Origin: Actinomycetes bacterium
GTDB lineage: Bacteria; Actinomycetota; Acidimicrobiia; Acidimicrobiales; RAAP-2
Assembly (NCBI GenBank): GCA_021790675.1
Contig: JAJYGN010000088.1
Location: forward strand, 1-36,146
Reading direction: 5' to 3'
Length of the DNA: 36,146 nucleotides
Shown one piece after another: positions 27,307-34,392 of this stretch. A program made the position numbers and the translations under genes. A model generated the notes under the pieces. That model searched no databases and was not told where the DNA came from. It was given only the letters and a program-made list of their open reading frames with translations. Each line of letters begins with the position of its first letter. Positions within the stretch are counted from its first letter, which is position 1.

Positions 27307-28538
27307 ATGCGCTCGGCGAGCAGCGCCCCGAGTACGCTCGAGAGCTTGTCGCGAGTCTCCTCGCGCTCAGCGGTCGGGTCGGACTCGCTGACAATACCCG
27401 CGCCGGCCCAGGCCTCGAAGGTGGCGCCGCGCACCAGCACGCCGCGGATTCCCACCCACCACTCGCCGTCGCCACGCTCGTCGACCCAGCCGAGCGGGCC
27501 CGCGTAGTGGCCTCGCGGCGTCTCTTCGAGCTCGCCGATGAGATCGTGGGCCGCCTGACGCGGGATGCCGCCGACCGCGGCGGTGGGGTGCAAGAGGGCC
27601 AGCACGCTGAGTGCGTTTGGCGCGCCGTCGCGCGCGCTCGCGCGAATCCACGTGCCGAGATGCGCAACACTGCGCAGCGCCACGATTGAAGGAGTGGCAT
27701 CAGCCTCGATGTCCTCGAAGTGACGAGCCAGCAGTTGGACCAGGTCATCCACGAGCACGGCGTGCTCGTGGAGGTTCTTGGTGCTGCCGAGCAGCCAGGT
27801 CTGGTAGTCGTCGGGGGCCACGTGGGCCGGCAGGGCGATCGTGCCGGCGAGGGGGTGGCAGGTGACCGTGGACCCCTCGCGGCGCGCGAGAAGTTCCGGA
27901 CTCGCTCCGACGTAGCGCCGCGCGCCCGAGACGGGCAGCGAGTAGACGGTGCACAACGGCTCGCGTCGGCGCAGTCGATCGGCGAGGGCGGCCGGATCGA
28001 TCGCCTCGGGCACCGTGCCGAGCACGGCGCGTGCCAGGACGACCTTGTCGAGCTCCTTGCGCCGCAGCAACTCGACCGCGCGCGCGACGGTGTGCGCGTA
28101 CTCCTCGGCTGTCGGCTGATAGGTCAAGGAGCGAGGGAATAGCGGCCCCTGGCTCGCGGCCTCTACGTGTGCGAGTAGGTCACGCCAGCCGTCGTCACCG
28201 TCGAGGGCACTGACCCAGGTCGAGCCGTCACGCAATCGCGTGAACGTGTAACGCGGGACCTCGAGGTGCGAAGCATCGCCGCGTTCGAAAGGCAGCGACG
28301 CGAAGGCGACGACGCCGCTGCCGCTGGGGCCGTCGTCGCCGGAGAGCTCGTGGGCCGCCAACTGTTCGCGCGCATCGCGAGGCGACTCGAGGCCGCCGGG
28401 CAGCTCAATCGTGGTTGCCACGTCACCCAGGCCCGCCCGCAGGACCTCGGGGGTCTCTACAAGCCAGCCATCTCGCGCGCTCAGTGTGCGCACTGCCGCG
28501 AGGTCCTGACTCTCCACACGCGAGCGGACGAATCTCAC
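27303..28538 (-). CDS. menF: Isochorismate synthase, MenF/EntC family
   Basis: The enzyme converts chorismate to isochorismate, the first committed step of menaquinone synthesis. The 411 residues have a variable N-terminal half and the conserved chorismate-binding C-terminal half: DKVVLAR, RYVGASPELLARR, HPLAGTI, LHPTAAVGGIP (typical of isochorismate synthases, where anthranilate synthases read differently), and WWVGIRGVLVRGATFEAWAG followed by a SDP...E..ET..K metal-binding end. The GTG overlaps the menG stop by 4 nt (GTGA). Salicylate or siderophore synthesis is an alternative role, but the menG neighbour favours menaquinone. Confidence 0.88.
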   Translation of the reverse strand: MRFVRSRVESQDLAAVRTLSARDGWLVETPEVLRAGLGDVATTIELPGGLESPRDAREQLAAHELSGDDGPSGSGVVAFASLPFERGDASHLEVPRYTFTRLRDGSTWVSALDGDDGWRDLLAHVEAASQGPLFPRSLTYQPTAEEYAHTVARAVELLRRKELDKVVLARAVLGTVPEAIDPAALADRLRRREPLCTVYSLPVSGARRYVGASPELLARREGSTVTCHPLAGTIALPAHVAPDDYQTWLLGSTKNLHEHAVLVDDLVQLLARHFEDIEADATPSIVALRSVAHLGTWIRASARDGAPNALSVLALLHPTAAVGGIPRQAAHDLIGELEETPRGHYAGPLGWVDERGDGEWWVGIRGVLVRGATFEAWAGAGIVSESDPTAEREETRDKLSSVLGALLAERI

Positions 28539-29227
28539 GAGGACCTCGTGGCGAGGAATTGCTGACTGAGCCCTCCCATCACGCGACGATGGTTGATGGC
28601 CCGAAAGCCAGCCTGGCGCAGCATGTCGGCGATCCGCTCAGCCTCGGGCAGATAGGCCGTTGAGGCCGGCAGGTAGTGATAGGCAGTGCGATCCGAGACC
28701 AATGACCCGATGACGGGCACGACCCTGCGAAACCAGAGCCGAAAGCCGGCGCGTAGCAGTCCGGCGCGCGGCTCGGCCACCTCGAGTAGCGAAATGCGCC
28801 CACCGGGGCGCGTCACTCGGGCCATCTCGTCAAAGGCCGCCTGCAGGTTGGTGAAGTTGCGCAAGGCGTAGCCGCAGGTGATCCCGTCGAAGGAGCTGTC
28901 GCGAAAGGGGAGCGTGGTCGCGTCGGCCTGCACGCGCTCGGGCATGTCACGTCCCGCGGCCAGCATGCCGAAGCTGAGATCGACCGCGACGGCACGCTGG
29001 CCCTGTCGGGCGAGCTCGCGTGTGAAGTCACCGGTGCCCGCCGCGAGGTCGAGCACCGTGCTCGCCGCGGGCAGACGCAGGTCGGCGACGGCCCGACGGC
29101 GCCAGCGCGCGTCGAGACCGAAGGTCATGAGACGGTTCACCAGCTCGTAGCGCGGGGCGATCGCGTCAAACATGGCGCGCACCTGGCGCGTCTTCTCCTC
29201 GCCCTGGGGCAGGTGGGTCGCGTCCAT
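28535..29227 (-). CDS. menG: Demethylmenaquinone methyltransferase
   Basis: MenG/UbiE methylates demethylmenaquinone with SAM in the last step of menaquinone synthesis. The 230 residues contain AMFDAIAPRYELVNRLMTFG, DLAAGTGDFTRELA (SAM motif I), DATTLPFRDSSFDGITCGYA, LRNFTNLQAAFDEMARVTRPGG split over the UbiE signatures, and YHYLPASTAYLPEAERIADM. The ATG lies 3 nt after the maoC stop and the 3' end overlaps menF by 4 nt, so the three genes form an operon. Confidence 0.94.
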   Translation of the reverse strand: MDATHLPQGEEKTRQVRAMFDAIAPRYELVNRLMTFGLDARWRRRAVADLRLPAASTVLDLAAGTGDFTRELARQGQRAVAVDLSFGMLAAGRDMPERVQADATTLPFRDSSFDGITCGYALRNFTNLQAAFDEMARVTRPGGRISLLEVAEPRAGLLRAGFRLWFRRVVPVIGSLVSDRTAYHYLPASTAYLPEAERIADMLRQAGFRAINHRRVMGGLSQQFLATRSS

Positions 29228-29230
29228 CGA

Positions 29231-29686
29231 CTAGAGGTAGTACCGGTAGACGACCTGGGCGACGCAGGAGGGCTTGGCGGCGTCGCGCACCTCGACGGTC
29301 ACGTCCATGGTGACCTGGGCGCCGCCCTCGATGGTCTCCACCGAGGCCAGTGTCGCGCCGGCGCGAATCTCGCTGCCCACAGGCACGGGACTCGGGAAGC
29401 GCACCTTGTTGGTGCCGTAGTTGATGCCCATGGCCACGCCGTCGACGCGCACGACGCCGCTCAGCAGGACCGGGATCATCGAGAGAGTGAAATAGCCGTG
29501 GGCGATGGTGCGCCCGAAGGGCCCGGTCTTGGCGCGCTCGGGATCGACGTGGATCCACTGGTGGTCGCCCGTCGCGTCGGCGAAGAGGTTGACCACCTCT
29601 TGGGTGACGAGGTGGTAATCGGAGTATCCCAAATGGGTGCCGACGAGGGTTCGCAACTCCTCGATGCCGCTCACGTGCGTGGTCAT
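29231..29686 (-). CDS. MaoC-family (R)-specific enoyl-CoA hydratase-like protein
   Basis: MaoC hot-dog proteins hydrate trans-2-enoyl thioesters. The 151 residues show the hydratase 2 motif FADATGDHQWIHVDPE with catalytic Asp41 and His46, followed by GPFGRTIAHGYFTLSM. The ATG at 29686 has GGAGG 5 nt upstream; the longer open frame runs through the promoter region into the divergent gene and is not coding. It is the first gene of the maoC-menG-menF run. The in vivo substrate is unknown; the location does not by itself prove a role in menaquinone synthesis. Confidence 0.9.
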   Translation of the reverse strand: MTTHVSGIEELRTLVGTHLGYSDYHLVTQEVVNLFADATGDHQWIHVDPERAKTGPFGRTIAHGYFTLSMIPVLLSGVVRVDGVAMGINYGTNKVRFPSPVPVGSEIRAGATLASVETIEGGAQVTMDVTVEVRDAAKPSCVAQVVYRYYL

Positions 29687-29702
29687 ATCAACCTCCCCGG
29701 CA

Positions 29703-29708
29703 ATGCTA
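29703..29708 (-). promoter_or_regulatory. Putative -10 element of the maoC-menG-menF operon
   Basis: On the - strand TAGCAT would start RNA near 29696, leaving a leader of about 10 nt that is mostly the GGGGAGG ribosome-binding site before the ATG at 29686. Confidence 0.4.
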
Positions 29709-29734
29709 CCGGGGTCGCCCGTTGGGTCGAGTCC

Positions 29735-29740
29735 TACACT
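29735..29740 (+). promoter_or_regulatory. Putative -10 element giving a leaderless VIT1-family mRNA
   Basis: TACACT is followed by six bases (TGTGCC) and the ATG at 29747. No Shine-Dalgarno is present. Confidence 0.6.
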
Positions 29741-29746
29741 TGTGCC

Positions 29747-30445
29747 ATGAGCGAGACCGCCCACGACGAACACCACCGACAGATCGCGGGAGGTTGGGTG
29801 CGCGCGGCGATCTTTGGCATCAGCGACGGCTTAGTGACCAACATCTCGTTGATCCTCGGCTTCGCTGGTGCCAATCCGGGCCACAGCGTCGTGCGTCTGG
29901 CTGGTCTGGCCGGCCTCGTCGCGGGCGGCTTTTCCATGGCGACTGGCGAGTACCTCTCCATGCGCGCCCAAAAGGAGCTCCTCGAGTACGAGATCGACGT
30001 CGAGCGTGCCTCGATAGCCGCCAGTCCCGAGTTGGAGCAGATCGAGCTGCGCGACCTGTTCATGTCGCGCGGCATCGACGCCGAACTCGCCGAACGGCTG
30101 TCTGTGGATTTGATGCGCGACCCGGACCTGGCGTTGCGCACCCACGCGCGCGAGGAGCTCGGCGTGGACCCCTCGGCGACCGGCTCGCCCTTCGCCGCCG
30201 CCATCTCCTCGTTCCTCGCTTTCGCGGTGGGCGCGCTCGTTCCGCTTCTGCCCTGGCTCTGGAGCCAGAGTGGCAACGACGTGCCCTGGTCGATCGCCTT
30301 CTCCGGCGTGACCAGCCTCGCCATTGGCGGCGGCATCGGCTGGTTCACCCGACGAGGCGTGGTGCGCTGGGCGTTGCGCCAGACGTGGATCGCCGCGGCC
30401 GCGGCCGCGGTCACGTTCTTCGTCGGCCACGCGGTGGGTAGCTAG
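29747..30445 (+). CDS. VIT1/CCC1-family iron/manganese transporter
   Basis: Family members move Fe2+ or Mn2+ out of the cytoplasm in exchange for protons. The 232 residues show GWVRAAIFGISDGLVTNISL and GLAGLVAGGFSMATGEYLSM over TM1-TM2, a long cytoplasmic helical region with many Glu residues (about 72-140, the metal-binding loop of the family), and three C-terminal helices. The ATG at 29747 is preferred over upstream starts because those lie inside the divergent maoC gene and because the -10 ends 6 nt before it. The gene ends tail to tail with mshD, sharing CTAG. The specific metal cannot be told. Confidence 0.92.
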   Translation: MSETAHDEHHRQIAGGWVRAAIFGISDGLVTNISLILGFAGANPGHSVVRLAGLAGLVAGGFSMATGEYLSMRAQKELLEYEIDVERASIAASPELEQIELRDLFMSRGIDAELAERLSVDLMRDPDLALRTHAREELGVDPSATGSPFAAAISSFLAFAVGALVPLLPWLWSQSGNDVPWSIAFSGVTSLAIGGGIGWFTRRGVVRWALRQTWIAAAAAAVTFFVGHAVGS

Positions 30446-31278
30446 CGGCGAAACCTCGTCAGATGGTCTTCTCGCACCAGAGCGAAGCCCAGTGACTGAT
30501 AGAGGGCCCGCGCGCTGAGATTGGACTCGTCGACGAAGAGGCCCACCGTGGAGACACCGCGCTGGCGCAGGACGGCGAGACCCTGGGTGACCATCACGCG
30601 TCCCAGTCGGCGGCCTTGAAAGCGTGGGTGGACCGAGATGACGTAGATCTCGCCGAAACGCTCCTGGTAGAGCTCGTGGACCTTCGTCCAGCACGAGGCG
30701 ACGAGCTCGCCGTCCATCTCGAGTACGAGGAATCCCGAGGGGTCGAACCACGGCTCGCGCGCCCGCTCGTCGAGGTCGCTCAGGTGCCAGGCCCCCTGCT
30801 CGGGATGGTCGGCGAAGGCTGCGTTGTTCTGTGCGAGCCAGGCGTCCTCGTCGCGCGCCGTGTCGAACGTGCGCAGCGTCGCGCCCGCGGGCACCGGCTC
30901 GATGGGAACGGGCAGGCTCACGCAGAGGAATTGAAGCGTGCGCAGGTCGTGTCCGCCATCGCGGGTCTGGGGACCGCGGGTCCACCAGTCGACCTGGGCA
31001 TGGCGCTCGAGCACGCGCGTCAGCAGTTCGGGGTCAAAGCCCCCACCGGCCATTTCCAGGGAGGGTTCGGAGCGCCCAGTCACCATCGCGTAGCCGGCGA
31101 GATAGCCCTTCTCGTAGCGCAGCCAGTGCTCGGCCGGAGTCTCGTGGATGACCGCACGTCGACGACCCTCGTCGATCGCCTCGCGGCCCAGGTGCACTTC
31201 GAGGTAGTTGAGCCAGGTCAGCACGTCGAGTCGCTGACGGCTCGTCAGCGCCGTCGTCGATTCCCACGTCTCTGGCAT
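30442..31278 (-). CDS. mshD: Mycothiol synthase (mycothiol acetyltransferase)
   Basis: MshD transfers acetyl from acetyl-CoA to Cys-GlcN-Ins in the last step of mycothiol synthesis. The 278 residues form two GNAT domains. The N-terminal one is degenerate; the C-terminal one holds the MshD-type stretch NNAAFADHPEQGAW (151-164), then WFDPSGFLVLE, CWTKVHE, GEIYVISVHPRFQG, the acetyl-CoA loop QGRRLG (211-216) and NLSARALYQSLGF. These fit MshD better than a general GNAT enzyme. It is slightly shorter than typical MshD (about 300 aa). The ATG is likely leaderless. Presence of the pathway also depends on mshA/B/C elsewhere. Confidence 0.86.
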   Translation of the reverse strand: MPETWESTTALTSRQRLDVLTWLNYLEVHLGREAIDEGRRRAVIHETPAEHWLRYEKGYLAGYAMVTGRSEPSLEMAGGGFDPELLTRVLERHAQVDWWTRGPQTRDGGHDLRTLQFLCVSLPVPIEPVPAGATLRTFDTARDEDAWLAQNNAAFADHPEQGAWHLSDLDERAREPWFDPSGFLVLEMDGELVASCWTKVHELYQERFGEIYVISVHPRFQGRRLGRVMVTQGLAVLRQRGVSTVGLFVDESNLSARALYQSLGFALVREDHLTRFRR

Positions 31279-31284
31279 CTAGCG

Positions 31285-31290
31285 AGGCTA
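31285..31290 (-). promoter_or_regulatory. Putative -10 element giving a leaderless mshD mRNA
   Basis: On the - strand TAGCCT is followed by six bases (CGCTAG) and the ATG at 31278. It starts 7 nt past the stop of the small upstream ORF. Confidence 0.55.
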
Positions 31291-31297
31291 TCCGGGC

Positions 31298-31489
31298 CTA
31301 CAGCGGACGATTCGCCAGTCGGTTGAGTCGGCGCAGCAGGGCTCCGATCGTGCGCTCAGCGCCCACCAGCTCGCTATAGACCTCGGTGGGCAGGGCTTGG
31401 CCCTCGCTCTCGACCAGCGCGGTAAGGCGCGTCGCGAGATCGCTCATCGTCGAGGTGATCGTCGCGAGTTCCATCTGGGCCTTACTCAT
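31298..31489 (-). CDS. Small hypothetical protein (63 aa), helical
   Basis: I do not recognise this protein. It fills the gap between mshD and the divergent ygfZ-like gene, is not opposite another gene for most of its length, and has a plausible start: ATG 31489 with GAGG 4 nt upstream and a TAGAGT -10 farther up. The product is a soluble, Leu/Thr/Ala-rich, probably all-helical protein with no cysteine, ending RRLNRLANRPL. A start 5 codons upstream (ATG 31504) is possible. Spacing and composition suggest a real gene, but conservation could not be checked. Confidence 0.55.
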   Translation of the reverse strand: MSKAQMELATITSTMSDLATRLTALVESEGQALPTEVYSELVGAERTIGALLRRLNRLANRPL

Positions 31490-31520
31490 CTGTCCTCGCT
31501 CCACCGCCTCGTGCGACGCA

Positions 31521-31526
31521 TACTCT
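31521..31526 (+). promoter_or_regulatory. Putative -10 element of the ygfZ-like gene (shared heptamer)
   Basis: TACTCT ends 9 nt before the ATG at 31536, so the transcript would have a leader of only 2-3 nt. There is no Shine-Dalgarno in that space. Confidence 0.45.
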
Positions 31527-31527
31527 A
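31522..31527 (-). promoter_or_regulatory. Putative -10 element of the small ORF (shared heptamer)
   Basis: The - strand reading TAGAGT overlaps the + strand TACTCT of the ygfZ-like gene by five bases, together TACTCTA at 31521-31527. RNA would start near 31515, about 25 nt before the ATG at 31489. Confidence 0.4.
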
Positions 31528-31535
31528 CTGGTGCG

Positions 31536-32219
31536 ATGATTTCCGAGCCCCTCGACGCGACGACTCCGATCGCCTGGTCGCGCCTGCGCGTCGACGGCGA
31601 TGGTGCCGTCTCCTATTTGCAGGGACAGTTGACCCAAGACGTTGAGCGGGCCGCGGGCGCGTGGTCACTTGTTCTCGAGCCCGACGGTGCGGTGATCTCG
31701 AGCCTGTGGGTGACGCGTCGCGACGACGGGGTGGACTTGGTCGTGCCGGGCGCGCTGGCCCAAACGGTGCTCGCCCGCCTCAATCGCTTTCGCCTGCGCG
31801 CACGCTGTTCGATCAGCTTTGAGGGCGGCTGTGTCGGCCCCCTCGCCACGCGGGGCGAGCAGTTCGACGCCTTCGTACCCGGCGAGGACGAGTTCGCGGC
31901 ACATCTGCCCGCCCAGAGCTACGGAGCGGCGCTGATCCGCGACGCCGTCTCCTTCACCAAGGGCTGCTACACGGGACAGGAGCTCGTGGCGCGCCTGGAC
32001 GCGCGCTCCGGCAACGTCCCGTGGCGCCTCGTGCGCGCGAGCGCGCCGAGTCTCGAGGTCATCGAGTCGGCACTCACCTCGCGCGGCCCGGCCGGGCCGA
32101 GCGGAGCGACCAGCGCCATACGCCGCGACGGTGTCGTCGTGGCGCTGGGCTTCGCGCATCGCAGCCTGTTCGAGGCGTCGGTGCGCGAGGAGCTGCCCAT
32201 CGAACTCGACGTCGCCTAG
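31536..32219 (+). CDS. ygfZ: YgfZ/GcvT-like folate-binding protein
   Basis: YgfZ proteins bind folate and help assemble or repair certain iron-sulfur enzymes. The 227 residues show LQGQLTQDV near the N-terminus and the signature KGCYTGQELVARLDARSGN with the conserved cysteine, followed by the short C-terminal barrel domain. It lacks the length of GcvT (about 360 aa), which rules out a glycine-cleavage T protein. ATG 31536 is chosen because upstream starts lie in the divergent small ORF and before the promoter. Confidence 0.87.
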   Translation: MISEPLDATTPIAWSRLRVDGDGAVSYLQGQLTQDVERAAGAWSLVLEPDGAVISSLWVTRRDDGVDLVVPGALAQTVLARLNRFRLRARCSISFEGGCVGPLATRGEQFDAFVPGEDEFAAHLPAQSYGAALIRDAVSFTKGCYTGQELVARLDARSGNVPWRLVRASAPSLEVIESALTSRGPAGPSGATSAIRRDGVVVALGFAHRSLFEASVREELPIELDVA

Positions 32220-32230
32220 GACACGTCCTC

Positions 32231-32236
32231 TAGCCT
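32231..32236 (+). promoter_or_regulatory. Putative -10 element of the TrpF-like gene
   Basis: TAGCCT would start RNA near 32243, at the beginning of the GGGGAGG ribosome-binding site (32242-32248) that precedes the ATG at 32253 by 4 nt. Confidence 0.4.
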
Positions 32237-32252
32237 GAGGCGGGGAGGATGA

Positions 32253-32906
32253 ATGCGCTTCATCGTCGAGGGACTGTTCATCAAGGTCTCGGGAGTCACC
32301 ACCGAAGAGGACGCCCTCTTTTCGATCGGCCTCGGGGCCAACGCGGTGGGATTCGAGTTCGGGCCGACCCCACGGCGGGTCAGCCCTGATGACGTGCATG
32401 ACATCTTGCGTCGCCTGCCCCAAGGGGCGATCTCGATCGGTGTCTTTCGTGGCGAGCTACCGTCGCGCATCGTCCAGATCGCCAATCGGCTGGGCCTCTC
32501 GGCGGTGCAGATCGACGGGCCGGCCGCGGCCGAGGAGATCTCCTACGTCGCCGAGCGGGTGAACACGGTGCTGCGCAGTCTGCCGAGCACGGCGATCGCG
32601 GCCGCGCCGAGCGGCGTCGATTACCTGGTGCTGCCCGAGGCCGACGACCAGAACTCGCTGATCGATTCCTTGGGGGTCTTCGCCGACGAGTCTCTCAGCG
32701 TGCCGGTGATCGCCTCGGGTGGGCTCAATGAATCCAACGTCGTCGACGTCGTGCAGAACTACCCGGTCTTTGGCGTCGACGTGCGCGCCGGCGTCGAGGT
32801 GGCCCCGGGAGTGAAGGACCCAGCGCGCCTGGGCGCCTTCATCGCCAATGCGCGTTGGGCCTACGAGAATACCTTCGTCGCGCGGCGCTTCGAGGAGTGG
32901 TTCTAG
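32253..32906 (+). CDS. TrpF-like TIM-barrel protein lacking both catalytic residues
   Basis: The 217-aa protein aligns along its length with phosphoribosylanthranilate isomerase (TrpF). Shared segments are VTTEEDALFSIGLGANAVGF, SIGVF, SGGLNESNV and GVDVRAGVEVAPGVKD, the last two forming the phosphate site. The catalytic Cys of the KICG motif is Ser13 (KVSG). The LLD motif that holds the catalytic Asp reads LVLP, with Pro128, and the GGxGK loop that follows is missing. QLHG is QIDG. Isomerase activity of the normal type is therefore doubtful. No other trp gene is adjacent. It may be a paralog with a new role or bind a phosphorylated ligand without turning it over. Confidence 0.85.
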   Translation: MRFIVEGLFIKVSGVTTEEDALFSIGLGANAVGFEFGPTPRRVSPDDVHDILRRLPQGAISIGVFRGELPSRIVQIANRLGLSAVQIDGPAAAEEISYVAERVNTVLRSLPSTAIAAAPSGVDYLVLPEADDQNSLIDSLGVFADESLSVPVIASGGLNESNVVDVVQNYPVFGVDVRAGVEVAPGVKDPARLGAFIANARWAYENTFVARRFEEWF

Positions 32907-34102
32907 CCCTGGTAGCGGCGAAAGACGACGGAGCCGTTGTGGCCACCGAATCCGAAGGAGTTCGACAGCACTACGTCGAGTTGTGCCGCGCGCGGTTCGC
33001 CGATGACGACGTCGAGGTCGATCGCCGGGTCCACCTGGGTCGTGCCGGCGGTGGGCGGAATCAGCTGGTTCACAAGAGTGAGCACCGAGGCGACACCCTC
33101 GAGGGCGCCGGCCGCGGCCAGGGAGTGGCCCAGGTGGCCCTTAATGGAGGTGACCGGCGGCGGGTTCTCGCCGAAGACGTGGTGCACGGCGATGGACTCG
33201 GCGAGGTCGTTGAGGGGTGTCGACGTGCCGTGGGCGTTGATGTGCGAGACGTCGGCTGGTGTGATGCCGGCGTCGGCCAGGGCGAGCTCCATGCAGCGCG
33301 TGGCGCCCACGCCGGTGGGGTGTGGGGCGGTGATGTGGTGGGCGTCGGCCGTCGAGGCCGCGCCGATCACTTCGGCCAGGATCGTCGCGCCGCGCTCGTG
33401 GGCGAAGTCCCAGTCTTCGAGGATCAAGATTCCCGCACCCTCGCCCATGACGAAGCCGTCACGGTTCAGGTCGAAGGGCCGCGAGAACTCCTCATTGGAT
33501 AGCGCGGTCATGTTGCGAAAGCCCGCCTCGGCGATCTCGACCATGACGGCCTCGGCGCCACCGGCGACGGCCACGCGCGAACGTCCCGACGCGATGAGGC
33601 GTGCGGCGTTACCGATCGCGTGGGTCCCGGCCGCGCAGGCAGTCGTAACCGTCTCGGCCGGGCCACCCAGGCCAAAGCGCATCGAGACGGCGGCCGTGGC
33701 GGCGTTGGGCATCATCATCGGCACCATGAAGGGCGAGACCCGGTTGGCGCCCTTCTCGCGCAGGACGTTGACCTGCTCGAGCACCGTCTGGAGTCCGCCG
33801 ATGCCGGTCGTGACGATCGAGGCGCCGTCGTCGTAGGGTCCGGCGAGTCCGCTGGCGTGCCAGGCCTCGTCGGCCGCCATCAGCGCGTAGAGCGTGAAGG
33901 GATCTAGGCGGCGCAGCTCCTTGGCGTTGCCCAGGCCCGAGGAGTCGAAGTCGCTGATGCGCTTGCTCGCCGGAGCGACAGATTGGATGAGGGCGTCCCA
34001 CAGGGCGGTCACGCCCACGCCGGCGCAGCTGATCGCGCCCAACGCGGTGACCGCCACTCGACGACCCTGGACGGGTCCCTCAGCGCTTACGGCGACGCGC
34101 AC
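32903..34102 (-). CDS. fabF: 3-oxoacyl-[acyl-carrier-protein] synthase II (KAS II)
   Basis: FabF condenses malonyl-ACP with the growing acyl-ACP in type II fatty acid synthesis. The 399 residues have the catalytic triad Cys156 (TACAAGTHAIG), His291 (NAHGTSTPLND) and His326 (GHLGHSLAAAG), plus Lys321. The C-terminus has the NSFGFGGHNGSVV motif. The GTG overlaps the acpP TAG by one base (TAGTG), so the two are coupled. It converges on the TrpF-like gene and shares CTAG as stop with it. A C-H-H triad excludes FabH. Confidence 0.95.
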   Translation of the reverse strand: MRVAVSAEGPVQGRRVAVTALGAISCAGVGVTALWDALIQSVAPASKRISDFDSSGLGNAKELRRLDPFTLYALMAADEAWHASGLAGPYDDGASIVTTGIGGLQTVLEQVNVLREKGANRVSPFMVPMMMPNAATAAVSMRFGLGGPAETVTTACAAGTHAIGNAARLIASGRSRVAVAGGAEAVMVEIAEAGFRNMTALSNEEFSRPFDLNRDGFVMGEGAGILILEDWDFAHERGATILAEVIGAASTADAHHITAPHPTGVGATRCMELALADAGITPADVSHINAHGTSTPLNDLAESIAVHHVFGENPPPVTSIKGHLGHSLAAAGALEGVASVLTLVNQLIPPTAGTTQVDPAIDLDVVIGEPRAAQLDVVLSNSFGFGGHNGSVVFRRYQG

Positions 34103-34341
34103 TAGAGCTTGGCGTAGACGAGTTCGAACGCCTGGCCGACCGTGGTGATGTCCTTGAGTTCGTCCTCGGCCACTTCAATGTCGAAGGTCTCCTCGAGGGC
34201 CATGACGAGCTCGACCAGGTCGAGGCTGTCGGCACCCAGGTCGTCGGCGAAGGACGCCTCCGGCGTCACCTGAGCGGCGTCGACGGCCAGAACCTCGACG
34301 GCGTTTTCGGTGAATTTGGCGAATGCTTCGTTGCGGTCCAT
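34102..34341 (-). CDS. acpP: Acyl carrier protein
   Basis: ACP carries growing acyl chains on a phosphopantetheine arm. The 79 residues are acidic and helical, with the attachment serine Ser39 in [14 protein letters not shown]. The ATG follows AAGGGG (- strand, bases 34347-34352) by 5 nt. It has its own -10 upstream, so it can be made independently of fabD-fabG, which fits the usual high demand for ACP. Confidence 0.96.
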   Translation of the reverse strand: MDRNEAFAKFTENAVEVLAVDAAQVTPEASFADDLGADSLDLVELVMALEETFDIEVAEDELKDITTVGQAFELVYAKL

Positions 34342-34367
34342 GTCAGCCCCTTAATTTGTGTCGGTTC

Positions 34368-34373
34368 ATTCTA
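34368..34373 (-). promoter_or_regulatory. Putative -10 element of acpP-fabF
   Basis: On the - strand TAGAAT would start RNA near 34361, giving a leader of about 20 nt with AAGGGG before the acpP ATG. It lies in the 51-nt gap after fabG. Confidence 0.5.
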
Positions 34374-34392
34374 TTCAACGCGCGCGACCAGA

